DNA from: Thermoflexales bacterium
Lineage (GTDB): Bacteria; Chloroflexota; Anaerolineae; S140-20
Assembly (NCBI GenBank): GCA_015484715.1
Contig: WFUY01000148.1
Location: 1-15,034, forward strand
Reading direction: 5' to 3'
DNA length: 15,034 nucleotides
In this document: one piece after another, positions 1-7,350 of the stretch
How the letters are laid out: every line of letters starts with the position of its first letter
How positions within the stretch are numbered: position 1 is the first letter of the stretch
The notes under the pieces: model-generated
The model's database searches: none
Told to the model about the DNA's origin: nothing
What the model saw: only the letters and a program-made list of their open reading frames with translations
Program-made: the position numbers and the translations under genes

Positions 1-641
1 CCGTCGAAGACCAGCTCGTCCTGACCGCCCACCAGGTTGCAGAAGGCGACGAAGGCCTCGTTGTCGGCCGCCCGGATGGCCAGCATCCGCTCTCGGAAGG
101 CCCCCTTGCCGATGTGGTAGGGGGAGGCGGAGAGGTTGACCAGCAGGTGGGCACCACCGTCCACCGCCTGGGCTTCCGGGGGGCCGGCGGGATACCAGAT
201 GTCCTCGCAGATGCTGACCCCGATGATCACCCCGTCGCGGACGAAGACCAGGTTCTCCGAGCCGGCCCGGAAGTAGCGGTCCTCGTCGAAGACGCTGTAG
301 GTGGGCAGGTAGTGTTTGCGGTAGACGCCGGCCAGCGCCCCATCGTGGAGCACGGCGGCGGCGTTGTAGATGTCGTCGTCGAAGTCGGCGAAGCCGACCA
401 GGGCCGTCAGCCCCCGCGTGGCCGGGGCGATCGCTTCGACGGCCGCTCGGTTCGCCCGCAGGAAGGCGACCTTGAAGAGCAGGTCTTCGGGGGGGTAGCC
501 GGGGATGACCAGTTCGGGGAAGACGACCAGGTCGGCCTGCACCGATCGCGCCCGCTCGATGGCCTCCAGCACCCGTTGGGTGTTGCCCTCGATGTCGCCG
601 ACCATCACGTTGATCTGGGCCAGAGCAATCCGCAGCACCAT
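1..641 (-). CDS. nadE: Glutamine-dependent NAD+ synthetase, N-terminal glutaminase part (partial)
   Basis: The frame opens at an ATG at 641 and stays open to the window edge, giving 213 residues. It is the nitrilase-fold glutaminase domain of glutamine-dependent NAD+ synthetase, which releases ammonia from glutamine so that the C-terminal synthetase domain (outside the window) can amidate deamido-NAD+. The catalytic triad is visible: E43 in FPELVIPGYPPEDLL, K109 in YRKHYLPTYSVFDE and C145 in SICEDIWYP. Further family signatures are NLSASPYHIGKG (169-180) and NLVGGQDELVFDG at the edge. A purine-rich GGAGAGGGA precedes the start. The gene begins 21 bp after argJ, so it is probably the next gene of the same operon. 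A stand-alone amidohydrolase is possible, but the PGYPPEDLL and GGQDELVFDG signatures favour NadE. Confidence 0.93.
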   Translation of the reverse strand, partial: MVLRIALAQINVMVGDIEGNTQRVLEAIERARSVQADLVVFPELVIPGYPPEDLLFKVAFLRANRAAVEAIAPATRGLTALVGFADFDDDIYNAAAVLHDGALAGVYRKHYLPTYSVFDEDRYFRAGSENLVFVRDGVIIGVSICEDIWYPAGPPEAQAVDGGAHLLVNLSASPYHIGKGAFRERMLAIRAADNEAFVAFCNLVGGQDELVFD

Positions 642-662
642 TGTACTTCCCTCTCCTTGGAA

Positions 663-1865
663 TCACGTCCGGTAGTGGGCGTTGATGGTCACGTAGTCGT
701 GGGAGAGGTCGCAGGTCCAGACAACGCTCTCTGCCTCGCCCATCCCCAGGTCCAGCCGGACGGTGACCTCGTCGTGGGCCAGCAGGGCGATGGCCTGCTC
801 CTCATCGTAGTCGGTGGGCCGGCCGCCGGCCACCAGTTGCAGCGCAGGTCCGGCGTCCGCTCCGGTGCCCGGGGCGAACCAGAGGGCCAGCCGGTTGGGG
901 TCCAGGGCCACGCCGCTGTAGCCGGCCGCGGCCAGGATGCGCCCCCAATTGGGGTCACCGCCGTAGAAGGCGGTCTTGACCAGGGGGGAGCGGGCGATGG
1001 CCTGGGCGATCTGCTCGGCCTCGGCCGGTGTCCGCGCCCCCGTCACCCGGACCTCGATGAACTTCGTCGCCCCCTCGCCGTCGCGAACGATGGCCTGGGC
1101 CAGCTCCTGGGCGACCTGGGTGAGGGCCTCGGTGAAGGCCGCCCCGCCGGCCCGGACACCCGAGGCCCCGCTGCTCAGGAGCAACACCGTGTCGTTGGTG
1201 CTCATATCGCCGTCCACGACGATGCGGTTGAAGCTGGCGGCCGTCGCGTGGGTGAGGGCCTGGCGCAGCCGGGGGGCGGGAACGGCGGCGTCGGTGACCA
1301 GGAGGGCCAGCATCGTCGCCATATGGGGGGCGATCATCCCCGCGCCCTTGGCGATGCCTAGGATCGTGTAGGGGCCTTCGGGGGTCGTCACCGGACGGTA
1401 GACGAGCTTGGGGCGGGTGTCGGTGGTCATGATGGCCCGGGCGGCCTCCTCCCAGCCGTCGGGCCGGAGGGCGGGGAGGGCGGTCTGGAGCCCGTGGACG
1501 ATCTTCTCCACCGGCAGGGGCACGCCGATGACGCCGGTGGAGAGGACGAGGACCTGTTGGGGCTCACAGCCCAGGAGGGTAGCTGCTTCTTCGGCCGTCC
1601 GGTGGACGTCGGCCAGGCCGCGCTCGCCGGTGCAGGCGTTGGCGTTGCCCGCGTTGATGACGACGGCCCGGACGCGGGCGGTCGGGTCGGCCAGCACCTG
1701 TTGGTCGTAGAGCACCGGCGCGGCCTTGACCCGGTTGGTGGTGAAGAGGCCGGCGGCAACGCAGGGTTGGTCGCCGACGACGAAGGCCAGGTCCAGCGCC
1801 TCCTCCGGCTTCAGCCCGCAGGAGACGCCGGCAACGCGGAAGCCGGGTACTTGCGGCAACGACAT
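663..1865 (-). CDS. argJ: Bifunctional glutamate N-acetyltransferase / amino-acid acetyltransferase ArgJ
   Basis: A complete 400-residue protein, the usual ArgJ length. ArgJ transfers the acetyl group of N-acetylornithine to glutamate (cyclic arginine pathway), and many members also use acetyl-CoA. The self-cleavage and nucleophile motif is KGAGMIAPHMATML (173-186), with T184 as the catalytic threonine that becomes the N-terminus of the beta chain. The oxyanion-hole region is LSTGVIG (108-114). Other conserved blocks are VINAGNANACTG (69-80), VDGDMSTNDT (217-226), GDPNWGRI (303-310) and the C-terminus YVTINAHYRT. The ATG at 1865 has GGGGGAG six bases upstream. It lies 18 bp after the TumE-like gene and 21 bp before nadE. 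No catalytic residue is missing. Whether it is mono- or bifunctional cannot be told from sequence. Confidence 0.97.
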   Translation of the reverse strand: MSLPQVPGFRVAGVSCGLKPEEALDLAFVVGDQPCVAAGLFTTNRVKAAPVLYDQQVLADPTARVRAVVINAGNANACTGERGLADVHRTAEEAATLLGCEPQQVLVLSTGVIGVPLPVEKIVHGLQTALPALRPDGWEEAARAIMTTDTRPKLVYRPVTTPEGPYTILGIAKGAGMIAPHMATMLALLVTDAAVPAPRLRQALTHATAASFNRIVVDGDMSTNDTVLLLSSGASGVRAGGAAFTEALTQVAQELAQAIVRDGEGATKFIEVRVTGARTPAEAEQIAQAIARSPLVKTAFYGGDPNWGRILAAAGYSGVALDPNRLALWFAPGTGADAGPALQLVAGGRPTDYDEEQAIALLAHDEVTVRLDLGMGEAESVVWTCDLSHDYVTINAHYRT

Positions 1866-1883
1866 CGTTTGCTCCCCCTTGGG

Positions 1884-2336
1884 TTATGGCAATGTGGGCT
1901 TCCCCTTCTCCATTTCCTGGATCAGGTTCTCGATCTCTTGGATCAGAAAGGGCAGGTTGGGGCGGGTAAAGCTCATCTCCGGAGCCGGGATACGGTTATG
2001 TTTGATGTTGGGATGAACGTGCTTGTGGTGAGGATGGGTGCTTTGCAGCGAAGGATCGTGGGGATGCGGCTGCGAATCGTACCAGTACAGCTTGGTGTCA
2101 CCATGCCACACTTCGTAGCCATACGAGTCAATGATGGCAGGGAGACGGTGGTACAGGATCCGTTCGCGGACAACCAGCCGGATGCCGTGGTTGAAGAAAA
2201 TCTCCCCGGCCACCCGGGCGAGGGTTGCTCCTCTTCGGATGAGCACCACTGTGGAGCGGCGTACTGACGGAAATTGCTCCGCCAGGGTGTAGAGGAACAG
2301 TTCGTAATCTTCTACGGTGCGGAGCGGGTTGTTCAT
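1884..2336 (-). CDS. TumE/DUF6516-type putative toxin of a two-gene TA module
   Basis: A 150-residue protein resembling the TumE (DUF6516) family, annotated as toxins of small two-gene toxin-antitoxin modules. Visible family traits are an N-terminal helical part (1-50), the block YGYEVWHGDTKLYWYDSQPH (72-91), a histidine-rich stretch HPHHKHVHPN (101-110) and the C-terminal MSFTRPNLPFLIQEIE (121-136). The histidines and acidic residues could form an RNase-like or metal site, but this is inference and no mechanism is assumed. The start codon overlaps the stop of the upstream small gene by four bases (ATGA at 2333-2336), so the two are translationally coupled in the partner-first order common for TA pairs. 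GC is lower than in argJ and argG (about 53-57% in two hand-counted 60-base rows). The family call is from memory of motif patterns. Confidence 0.72.
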   Translation of the reverse strand: MNNPLRTVEDYELFLYTLAEQFPSVRRSTVVLIRRGATLARVAGEIFFNHGIRLVVRERILYHRLPAIIDSYGYEVWHGDTKLYWYDSQPHPHDPSLQSTHPHHKHVHPNIKHNRIPAPEMSFTRPNLPFLIQEIENLIQEMEKGKPTLP

Positions 2337-2602
2337 GCCGCCACCCGAATCAATCCGGCTAAACCGGGCTTTCGCCGCTGAATCCGTTGGACTTCGTTAC
2401 GGTAATCGGCCTGACGAGCGAGCCAGGTCTTGTAGACACTCGCCCACTCGCTGAAGTCCAAGACCCAGCTATCATCCTCCGGCTCCTCCCCGCTGATGTA
2501 TGCAGCATAGAAGGTCTCCGAACGGATCCCATACTTGCGCTCAAATTCTAACAGTTCCTCCTCCAGAGCGTGGATGTCTGCCAGGATTTCTTGCAGTTCC
2601 AT
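2333..2602 (-). CDS. Small acidic partner of the TumE-like protein, putative antitoxin
   Basis: An 89-residue protein with a strongly acidic, probably coiled-coil N-terminus (ELQEILADIHALEEELLEFE, residues 2-21), a middle YISGEEPEDDSWVLDFSEWA (35-54) and a basic C-terminus (QRIQRRKPGLAG). I do not recognise a DNA-binding fold. It is called an antitoxin candidate only because it lies directly before, and overlaps by ATGA, a TumE-like gene. The ATG at 2602 has a consensus GGGAGGT eight bases upstream (2611-2617), so this pair is translated efficiently in its own right although it starts only 25 bp after argG. It could instead be an unrelated small protein co-transferred with its neighbour. Confidence 0.68.
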   Translation of the reverse strand: MELQEILADIHALEEELLEFERKYGIRSETFYAAYISGEEPEDDSWVLDFSEWASVYKTWLARQADYRNEVQRIQRRKPGLAGLIRVAA

Positions 2603-2627
2603 TGCACCTTACCTCCCAAAGGCTGCC

Positions 2628-3890
2628 TCAGTCGCGCTTGAAGCGGGTGTAGTCCGGCGCTCGGTAGCGGGAGATGCCCACCCCCTCGATGTCCAGCAGG
2701 GCGGCCACTTTGAGGGGCAGGCCGAACAAGTTGATGAACCCCTCGGCGTCCCGCTGGTCGTAGACATCCATCTGGCCGAAGCTGGCGTAATCCTCCCGAT
2801 AGAGGCTGTAGGGGCTCTTGCGCCCCACCACCGTCGCGCTTCCCTTGTAGAGCTTCAGCCGGACCGTCCCCGTCACCCGCTCTTGGGTCTTGTCCACGAA
2901 GGCGTCCAGCGCCTCCCGCAGCGGGGTGAACCACTGGCCGTAGTAGACCAGCTCGGCGTAGCGCTGGGCCACCACGTCCTTGTAGTGCAGCGTCTCCCGG
3001 TCCAGGCAGAGGCTTTCCAGCTCCCGGTGGGCGGTCAGCAGGAGGGTGCCCCCCGGCGTCTCATAGACGCCCCGAGACTTCATCCCCACCAGCCGGTTCT
3101 CCACCAGGTCGGCCCGCCCGATGCCGTGCCGACCGCCGATCTCGTTAAGCCGGGTGAGCAGCTCCACCGGTCCGTAGGCGACGCCGTTGATCTTCTTGGG
3201 CACGCCGGCCCGAAACTCGATCTCCACGTACTCCGGCTCATCGGGCGCCCGCTCTGGGGCGACCGTCAGGACGAACATCTCCTCTTCCGGCTCGAACCAG
3301 GGGTCCTCTAAGGGGCCGCCCTCGTGGGAGATGTGCCAGAGGTTCCGGTCGCGGGAGTAGATCTTCTTGGCGGTGGCGCTGACGGGAACGTTGTGGGCCG
3401 CGGCGTAGGCCAGGGCGTCCTCGCGGCTCTTGATCTCCCACTCCCGCCAGGGCGCGATGACCCGCAGGTGAGGGTTGAGGGCCTTGTAGGTGAGCTCAAA
3501 GCGGACCTGGTCGTTGCCCTTGCCCGTGCAGCCGTGGGCCACGGCGTCGGCCCCCTCCAGCTCGGCGATCTCCACCTGCCGCTTGGCGATGAGCGGGCGG
3601 GCGAAGGAGGTGCCCAGCAGGTACTTGCGCTCGTAGACGGCTCCGGCCCGCAGGACCCGGAAGGCGTACTCGGTCAGGAACTCCTCCCGCAGGTCCTCGA
3701 TGTAGACCTTCGAGGCACCGGTGGCGAGGGCTTTCTCCTCTAATCCCTCCAGCTCTTCCCCCTGCCCGATGTTGGCGCAGAAAGCGATCACCTCACAGTC
3801 GTAGTGCTCTCGCAGCCAGGGGATGATGATGCTGGTGTCCAGGCCGCCGGAGTAGGCGAGGACGACTTTGTGTACCGCTTGGTCAGCCAT
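2628..3890 (-). CDS. argG: Argininosuccinate synthase
   Basis: A complete 420-residue protein, within the normal size range. It condenses citrulline and aspartate with ATP to argininosuccinate, the penultimate step of arginine synthesis, in the cytoplasm. The N-type ATP pyrophosphatase P-loop is AYSGGLDTS (12-20). The conserved [14 protein letters not shown] (119-132) binds citrulline and aspartate. Other expected blocks are [45 protein letters not shown] and [14 protein letters not shown]. The ATG at 3890 has a perfect AGGAGGT seven bases upstream (3898-3904), the strongest ribosome binding site noticed in the window. It follows the DUF512 gene by 31 bp. argH, the usual partner, is not in this window. 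Confidence 0.98.
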   Translation of the reverse strand: MADQAVHKVVLAYSGGLDTSIIIPWLREHYDCEVIAFCANIGQGEELEGLEEKALATGASKVYIEDLREEFLTEYAFRVLRAGAVYERKYLLGTSFARPLIAKRQVEIAELEGADAVAHGCTGKGNDQVRFELTYKALNPHLRVIAPWREWEIKSREDALAYAAAHNVPVSATAKKIYSRDRNLWHISHEGGPLEDPWFEPEEEMFVLTVAPERAPDEPEYVEIEFRAGVPKKINGVAYGPVELLTRLNEIGGRHGIGRADLVENRLVGMKSRGVYETPGGTLLLTAHRELESLCLDRETLHYKDVVAQRYAELVYYGQWFTPLREALDAFVDKTQERVTGTVRLKLYKGSATVVGRKSPYSLYREDYASFGQMDVYDQRDAEGFINLFGLPLKVAALLDIEGVGISRYRAPDYTRFKRD

Positions 3891-3921
3891 AGAACAGACC
3901 TCCTCCGTTGTGTATCCCAGG

Positions 3922-5304
3922 TTACGGGGTTATGGGTTGCGCGGACGTGAGATGGTCCCAAAGTTCGCTCAAGGTGCTCACCAGGACGATGGGCCGGTCC
4001 AGGGCCTGGGCGATCTCGGCGGGGCCCACATCGTCCAGGGCGATCCGGTCCGGGTGGTCGAAGGTGACGCGGGGGAGCGCGACCAGGTCACCCAGGGGGC
4101 GCTCCCGAAGCTGGCGGATGATGTCCCGGCCCATCAGCAGGCCGGCCACGGTGATCGTCTCCCCCAGCCGCTCATTGACCACAGGCACAACGCTCACCGG
4201 GATGCCGGTCCGCTGGGCGAAGTCGGCGACCACAGCCCGCAGGAAGGGCGCGAAGAGGGTTCCCGTCGCCAGCGTGACCTGCTGGACCTTCCCCGAGGAG
4301 GGCGTGGCTTGGGTTGGCCCCTTCCCATCGTCAGACCTAGCCCACACCTCCTTGAGCGCCTCCCAATCGTCCAGGAAGTCGCGCACCATCCCCAGCCCGT
4401 TCTCCTGGAGGGCCAGGTCGTCGTAGGCCTCGCGGGGCGGGATCGGTTCGCCCAGCACCAGGTACCACTCGTCGGTCAGGTAGGCGAAGCGGACGCCCAG
4501 CCGGGGCAGCAGCCGGGCCTGCCAGGCGGTCACCTGCCGGAAGACGCGGCGGGCCTCCTCCGGCGTGTGGGGGCGCCAGCCGTACTTGTGGTAGCGGGTG
4601 ATCCCCACGGGGACGACGCTCACCGAGCGGACGGCCGGCCAGAGGGTGACCAGGTCGGCGATGGAACGGTCCAGGTGGGGGCCGTCGTTGAGCCCCGGCG
4701 TGATGACCAGTTGGGTGTGGGTCTCGATGCCGTGCTCCCCCAGCCAGCGCAGTTGCTCCATCACGTCGGGGGCCTGGGGGTTGCGCAGGACCCGCCGTCG
4801 CAGGGCCGGATCGGTGGCGTGGACGGAGACGTAGAGGGGGCTCAGGTGCTGCTCGGCGATGCGCTCCCAGTCCTCGTCGGTCAGGTTGGTCAGCGTCACG
4901 AAATGGCCATAGAGGAAGGAGTAGCGGTAGTCGTCGTCCTTGATGTAGAGGGTGCGCCGCATTCGGGGAGGCGTCTGGAGGACGAAGCAGAACTCGCAGA
5001 GGTTGTTGCAGCGCCGGATGTCCACGTCGAAGGTGGGGTGGGTGAAGGTCAGGCCCAGGGGCTCGGCGTAGTCCCGCTCGGCCTGGAGGCGCAGCGTCTC
5101 CCCATCCCGGCGGATCGTCAGTTCGACCTCTTCCTCGGCAGCGTAGAACTGGACATCAATGACGTCGCGCACCGGGTGGCCGTTGACGGCCAGGAGCCGG
5201 TCGCCGGGGCGCACCCCCAATCGGGCGGCCAGGCTGTTCGGTTCCACCTGGGCGATAATGCCGGCGTGGTGGGCATCATTGTGGTTCAATGAACCCCAGC
5301 TCAT
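3922..5304 (-). CDS. PDZ / radical SAM / DUF512 iron-sulfur protein
   Basis: A 460-residue protein of the DUF512 (COG1625-like) family. In order it has a PDZ domain (about 15-75, with [20 protein letters not shown] and [11 protein letters not shown]), a radical-SAM region with a CX3CX2C cluster motif CNNLCEFCF (C99, C103, C106), the strand YVSVHATD (158-165), and a DUF512 domain (about 265-445) with [20 protein letters not shown] (376-395). A polar linker (about 322-342, [16 protein letters not shown]) splits the DUF512 part and looks like a local expansion. The substrate is unknown in the family. It is the first gene after the promoter at 5486-5514. The start at 5304 has only a weak AAGG upstream and no in-frame ATG or GTG lies close downstream, so translation may depend on the small frame that overlaps it. 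Confidence 0.9.
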   Translation of the reverse strand: MSWGSLNHNDAHHAGIIAQVEPNSLAARLGVRPGDRLLAVNGHPVRDVIDVQFYAAEEEVELTIRRDGETLRLQAERDYAEPLGLTFTHPTFDVDIRRCNNLCEFCFVLQTPPRMRRTLYIKDDDYRYSFLYGHFVTLTNLTDEDWERIAEQHLSPLYVSVHATDPALRRRVLRNPQAPDVMEQLRWLGEHGIETHTQLVITPGLNDGPHLDRSIADLVTLWPAVRSVSVVPVGITRYHKYGWRPHTPEEARRVFRQVTAWQARLLPRLGVRFAYLTDEWYLVLGEPIPPREAYDDLALQENGLGMVRDFLDDWEALKEVWARSDDGKGPTQATPSSGKVQQVTLATGTLFAPFLRAVVADFAQRTGIPVSVVPVVNERLGETITVAGLLMGRDIIRQLRERPLGDLVALPRVTFDHPDRIALDDVGPAEIAQALDRPIVLVSTLSELWDHLTSAQPITP

Positions 5305-5400
5305 GTAACGCCTTGGTGAGATCGGTTACAAACCGCTGGTAGGCCGGTACCGTTCATCGGTCCGCCCCTCGGCATACAGGGCCAGCACTAGAGCGGTCAT
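5276..5400 (-). pseudogene. Small frameshifted reading frame upstream of the DUF512 gene, or a 24-codon leader peptide
   Basis: From an ATG at 5400 (GGAGGGG ten bases upstream) one frame reads MTALVLALYAEGRTDERYRP and stops after 24 codons. If one base is assumed missing near 5350, a second frame carries on as [19 protein letters not shown] and ends at TGA 5276-5278, giving about 41 residues that overlap the N-terminus of the DUF512 gene. The joined peptide has natural amphipathic helix character. The N-terminal part faintly recalls the ALYAEG-TDE start of some DUF4276-like proteins, but this is too short to call. As it stands, the 24-codon frame contains three arginine codons, all CGG, in front of an arginine operon, so a leader peptide is an alternative. 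Low confidence in any gene here. Confidence 0.3.
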
Positions 5401-5588
5401 CAGGGCTGGCCCCCTCCATTCAACTGGACAAAGGCCTTATCCGGTCGGGCGCTTTTGCACCCTGCCGGCGGTCAGTTTCGGGGGGATTTTACCCTTTATC
5501 GGAACTTTTGGCAAAGGGGAAATCGGGCTAGGGGGCTTGCCGGCCGATTCAGCGCCTGGCGGTGGCCTAGGTCGTTTCGTCTTCCGGG
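5305..5588 (-). other. Intergenic region upstream of the DUF512-arg-nadE operon
   Basis: This 284-base stretch is the longest gap in the window. Going downstream it holds AT-rich patches around the promoter at 5486-5514, a short hairpin in the presumed leader RNA (5447-5462, six-base stem with one G-U pair and an AAAA loop), a GGAGGGG site, and the small frame that starts at 5400. I see no convincing rho-independent terminator for the gene that ends at 5589, so read-through from it is possible. No recognisable ArgR box or riboswitch was found, although only by eye. Confidence 0.6.
5486..5514 (-). promoter_or_regulatory. Sigma-70-type promoter for the DUF512-argG-TA-argJ-nadE operon
   Basis: Read on the minus strand, TTGCCA (5509-5514) and TAAAAT (5486-5491) are separated by exactly 17 bases. 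They match the -35 box at five of six positions (TTGACA) and the -10 box at five of six (TATAAT). This is a distinctly AT-rich island in otherwise GC-rich DNA. Initiation would be near 5479, leaving a leader of about 175 bases before the DUF512 start. Spacing and position at the only large gap support it. No experimental evidence is available. Confidence 0.6.
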
Positions 5589-6686
5589 CTAAGGCTCCCG
5601 CACACAACGGTACCCGTGGCGGGGGTTGCCCCAGTCCTTGGGCTGCCAGGAGACCCGACCGTTGTAGCTGATGTAGTAGGCTTCGCCCTCGTCGTACTCG
5701 TCGGCCGACCAGTAGTAGATGGGCGCTTCATCGGGCGCCCACAGGGGAGTTTCCTTGTTGGGTAGCCTCTCGCAAAGGGCCTTTTCGGACTCCCCGTCCC
5801 AGGTGCACCCGGCATTCTCACCGCCCCGGACGAGGGAACGGACGATCTCTTCGGCGGTCGGCATACGCCAGATGTCCTGCCGTTCGGCCATCAAGGTGGA
5901 GCCGTCCTCGCTCAGGTAGCGGCAGAGGCCGGTCGTCGCCATATCGTTCGCCGAGGCGTGGCGGGCCTCGTAGCCTGGCTTCTCTCCGAAGCCCACCGGC
6001 GGCACGCCGTAGAGGGCGAGCATATCCCAGGATGGATATCCACCCCACGGCTGCTTCCAGTTCCATCCCGGCCCCTTGGGAGCCCAGACCAGGGCGACGC
6101 CGTGGCCCTCGATCAGCCGTGCGCCTCGGTCCCCGTCGTCTACGCGGGTCAGCACCAGGGGGGCGTAGTAGGCCGAGACGCCGAGGGCTACCAACAGGGG
6201 GAACCCGACGGCCAGAACGTAGCGCAGGTTACGGCGAAGGTAGGGGCGCCATTCCATTGCGTCCCCTCTTCTCGGCGGTGCCCACCCTTCGGCGAGCCGC
6301 TGCCGGCGGTGGCGGCCTTCGAGCAGGAAGAGCACACCGGTAAGGAAGAGCAGGCCGCTGGCGGGGAAGGTGCTCAAGACCCGCCCGAGGGAGAACTGAC
6401 CCCGTGTCACGGCCAACCCCCACCACCAAGCGGTGAAGGCCCCGCCGATGAGGAGGATCAGCCAGCCTCCAAGCCGGGGCCACGTCAGCGCCGTCAATGT
6501 GAGGGCCAGGCAAGTGACGGCGGGGATCAGGTAAGCCAGGGGGGAGGGGAAGGGGAGCCCCCAGCCCTCGTAGTACATCTCCGCCGTGCCCCACAGCGTC
6601 CAGAGGCTGGTCGTCAGGATCACCAGCCCGGTGGCGATGTAGCCGGGGAGCCGGCGTTTCAACTTCGTGGGAGAGGGGGGCGGCAT
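5589..6686 (-). CDS. Polytopic membrane protein with a C-terminal Lcl/FGE-like extracytoplasmic domain
   Basis: A 365-residue protein. It has a basic proline-rich N-terminus, then about five hydrophobic segments (roughly 15-35, 48-68, 72-92, 108-123 and 155-177), then a soluble domain of about 185 residues. That domain contains LCRYLSEDGST (254-264), IWRMPTAEEIVRSL (272-285), YYWSADEYDEGEAYYIS (324-340) and the ending NPRHGYRCVR (354-363). These are marks of the DUF1566/Lcl and formylglycine-generating-enzyme-like lectin folds, where WR-P-T-EE and a final RCVR are typical. Four cysteines (C255, C294, C305, C361) could form disulfides outside the membrane. The FGE catalytic cysteine pair is not evident, so a binding role is likelier. 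It starts 24 bp after the DUF4276 gene. The function is not known. Confidence 0.78.
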   Translation of the reverse strand: MPPPSPTKLKRRLPGYIATGLVILTTSLWTLWGTAEMYYEGWGLPFPSPLAYLIPAVTCLALTLTALTWPRLGGWLILLIGGAFTAWWWGLAVTRGQFSLGRVLSTFPASGLLFLTGVLFLLEGRHRRQRLAEGWAPPRRGDAMEWRPYLRRNLRYVLAVGFPLLVALGVSAYYAPLVLTRVDDGDRGARLIEGHGVALVWAPKGPGWNWKQPWGGYPSWDMLALYGVPPVGFGEKPGYEARHASANDMATTGLCRYLSEDGSTLMAERQDIWRMPTAEEIVRSLVRGGENAGCTWDGESEKALCERLPNKETPLWAPDEAPIYYWSADEYDEGEAYYISYNGRVSWQPKDWGNPRHGYRCVREP

Positions 6687-6692
6687 CTTACG

Positions 6693-6705
6693 TGACCTAA
6701 GGTCA
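6693..6705. repeat. Short perfect inverted repeat overlapping the ribosome binding site of the membrane-protein gene
   Basis: TGACCT-A-AGGTCA is a perfect six-base inverted repeat with one central base, lying in the 24-bp gap between the DUF4276 stop and the start at 6686. On the minus strand the second arm supplies the only Shine-Dalgarno-like bases (AGGT, about eight bases before the ATG). As RNA it could form a five-base stem with a three-base loop that hides them. As DNA it could be a small operator half-site pair. Chance occurrence is quite possible. Confidence 0.35.
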
Positions 6706-6710
6706 GGGGG

Positions 6711-7337
6711 TTAGCAGTCCTGCTGTTGGAGCAGGGAGGTGAGGCCTGCTCGGAAGGCCTGGAAACTCCTGGAACGGTTGCGCGATGGGTCGAGGTGGGG
6801 GGCAACCTTTCTAGCAACTTCGAGTTTGCCTCCGACCCTGTACCGATAGCGTCTCAATAGGCGGTCCAATGCTTCCCAGGTCCCTCCCCGGATTGCGTCT
6901 GGGTTGCGGTATCTGCGCCGTTGGGCCAGGGTTGAGGGAATCCTCGGATAGGCTTGACGCAAAGCCGAGACATCGCCGAAGAACCAGGCTTCCAGTTCTT
7001 CGATGGCGATTCGGTTGACCACGACGAAACAACCTCTGGCATCTGGATGGCTTTTCGTAGCCAGCCCACATCGCTGTGCTGCTTCTTCCAGCTTTCTCTT
7101 TAGGGCGTAGCAATCCTCTTGGTCGTTGTCTACCAGGACAACGAGAGCCATCCTGTAGCCCGGGGCTCCCCTAATCCAAGCGGCGTACCCTCGAAGGCGG
7201 GCCTCCAATTGATTGAGGAGGTCCTGCTTGCCTCGGAAGGGATGTACCCTGAACGACACGTTGGGCAAGATATGGGGGATAAGAGCCTCCAGGACTACTT
7301 TGGCAGACTCTTCTTCAACGAGAAACTCGATGTGCAT
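6711..7337 (-). CDS. DUF4276 family protein, TOPRIM-like, partner of the AAA15 ATPase
   Basis: A 208-residue protein that fits the DUF4276 family. It opens with IEFLVEEESAKVVLEALI (3-20), then has VVLVDNDQEDC (66-76), IEELEAWFFGD (112-122) and the characteristic C-terminal VAPHLDPSRNRSRSFQAF (178-195). The pattern of an early glutamate (E8/E9) followed by a D-x-D at the end of a hydrophobic strand (D70, D72) is that of TOPRIM folds, which cut or bind nucleic acid with metal ions. Reading it as a nuclease is inference. It begins 13 bp after the AAA15 ATPase with GGGGAG just upstream, so the two form one unit. In PARIS and OLD-type defences an AAA ATPase and a TOPRIM nuclease act together. This pair has the same architecture with a different TOPRIM-like family. 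Confidence 0.82.
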   Translation of the reverse strand: MHIEFLVEEESAKVVLEALIPHILPNVSFRVHPFRGKQDLLNQLEARLRGYAAWIRGAPGYRMALVVLVDNDQEDCYALKRKLEEAAQRCGLATKSHPDARGCFVVVNRIAIEELEAWFFGDVSALRQAYPRIPSTLAQRRRYRNPDAIRGGTWEALDRLLRRYRYRVGGKLEVARKVAPHLDPSRNRSRSFQAFRAGLTSLLQQQDC

Positions 7338-7350
7338 CGTTTCTCCCCTG

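Noticed and set aside
114..1361. A 415-residue open frame on the plus strand
   Set aside because: It lies opposite argJ and nadE, which have full family motifs. Its low-complexity Gly/Val/Asp/Gln/His make-up is typical of an antisense shadow in GC-rich DNA.
2008..2060. Histidine-rich segment as a metal-sensor or nickel-binding protein
   Set aside because: The histidines fall in the conserved block of the TumE-like family, so they need no separate explanation.
3868..5292. A 474-residue open frame on the plus strand
   Set aside because: It mirrors the DUF512 protein gene, has no recognisable motif and has shadow-like composition.
5401..5450. ArgR operator suggested by a TTGAAT half-site
   Set aside because: Only one half-site is present, without the facing arm or AT-rich centre of an ARG box.
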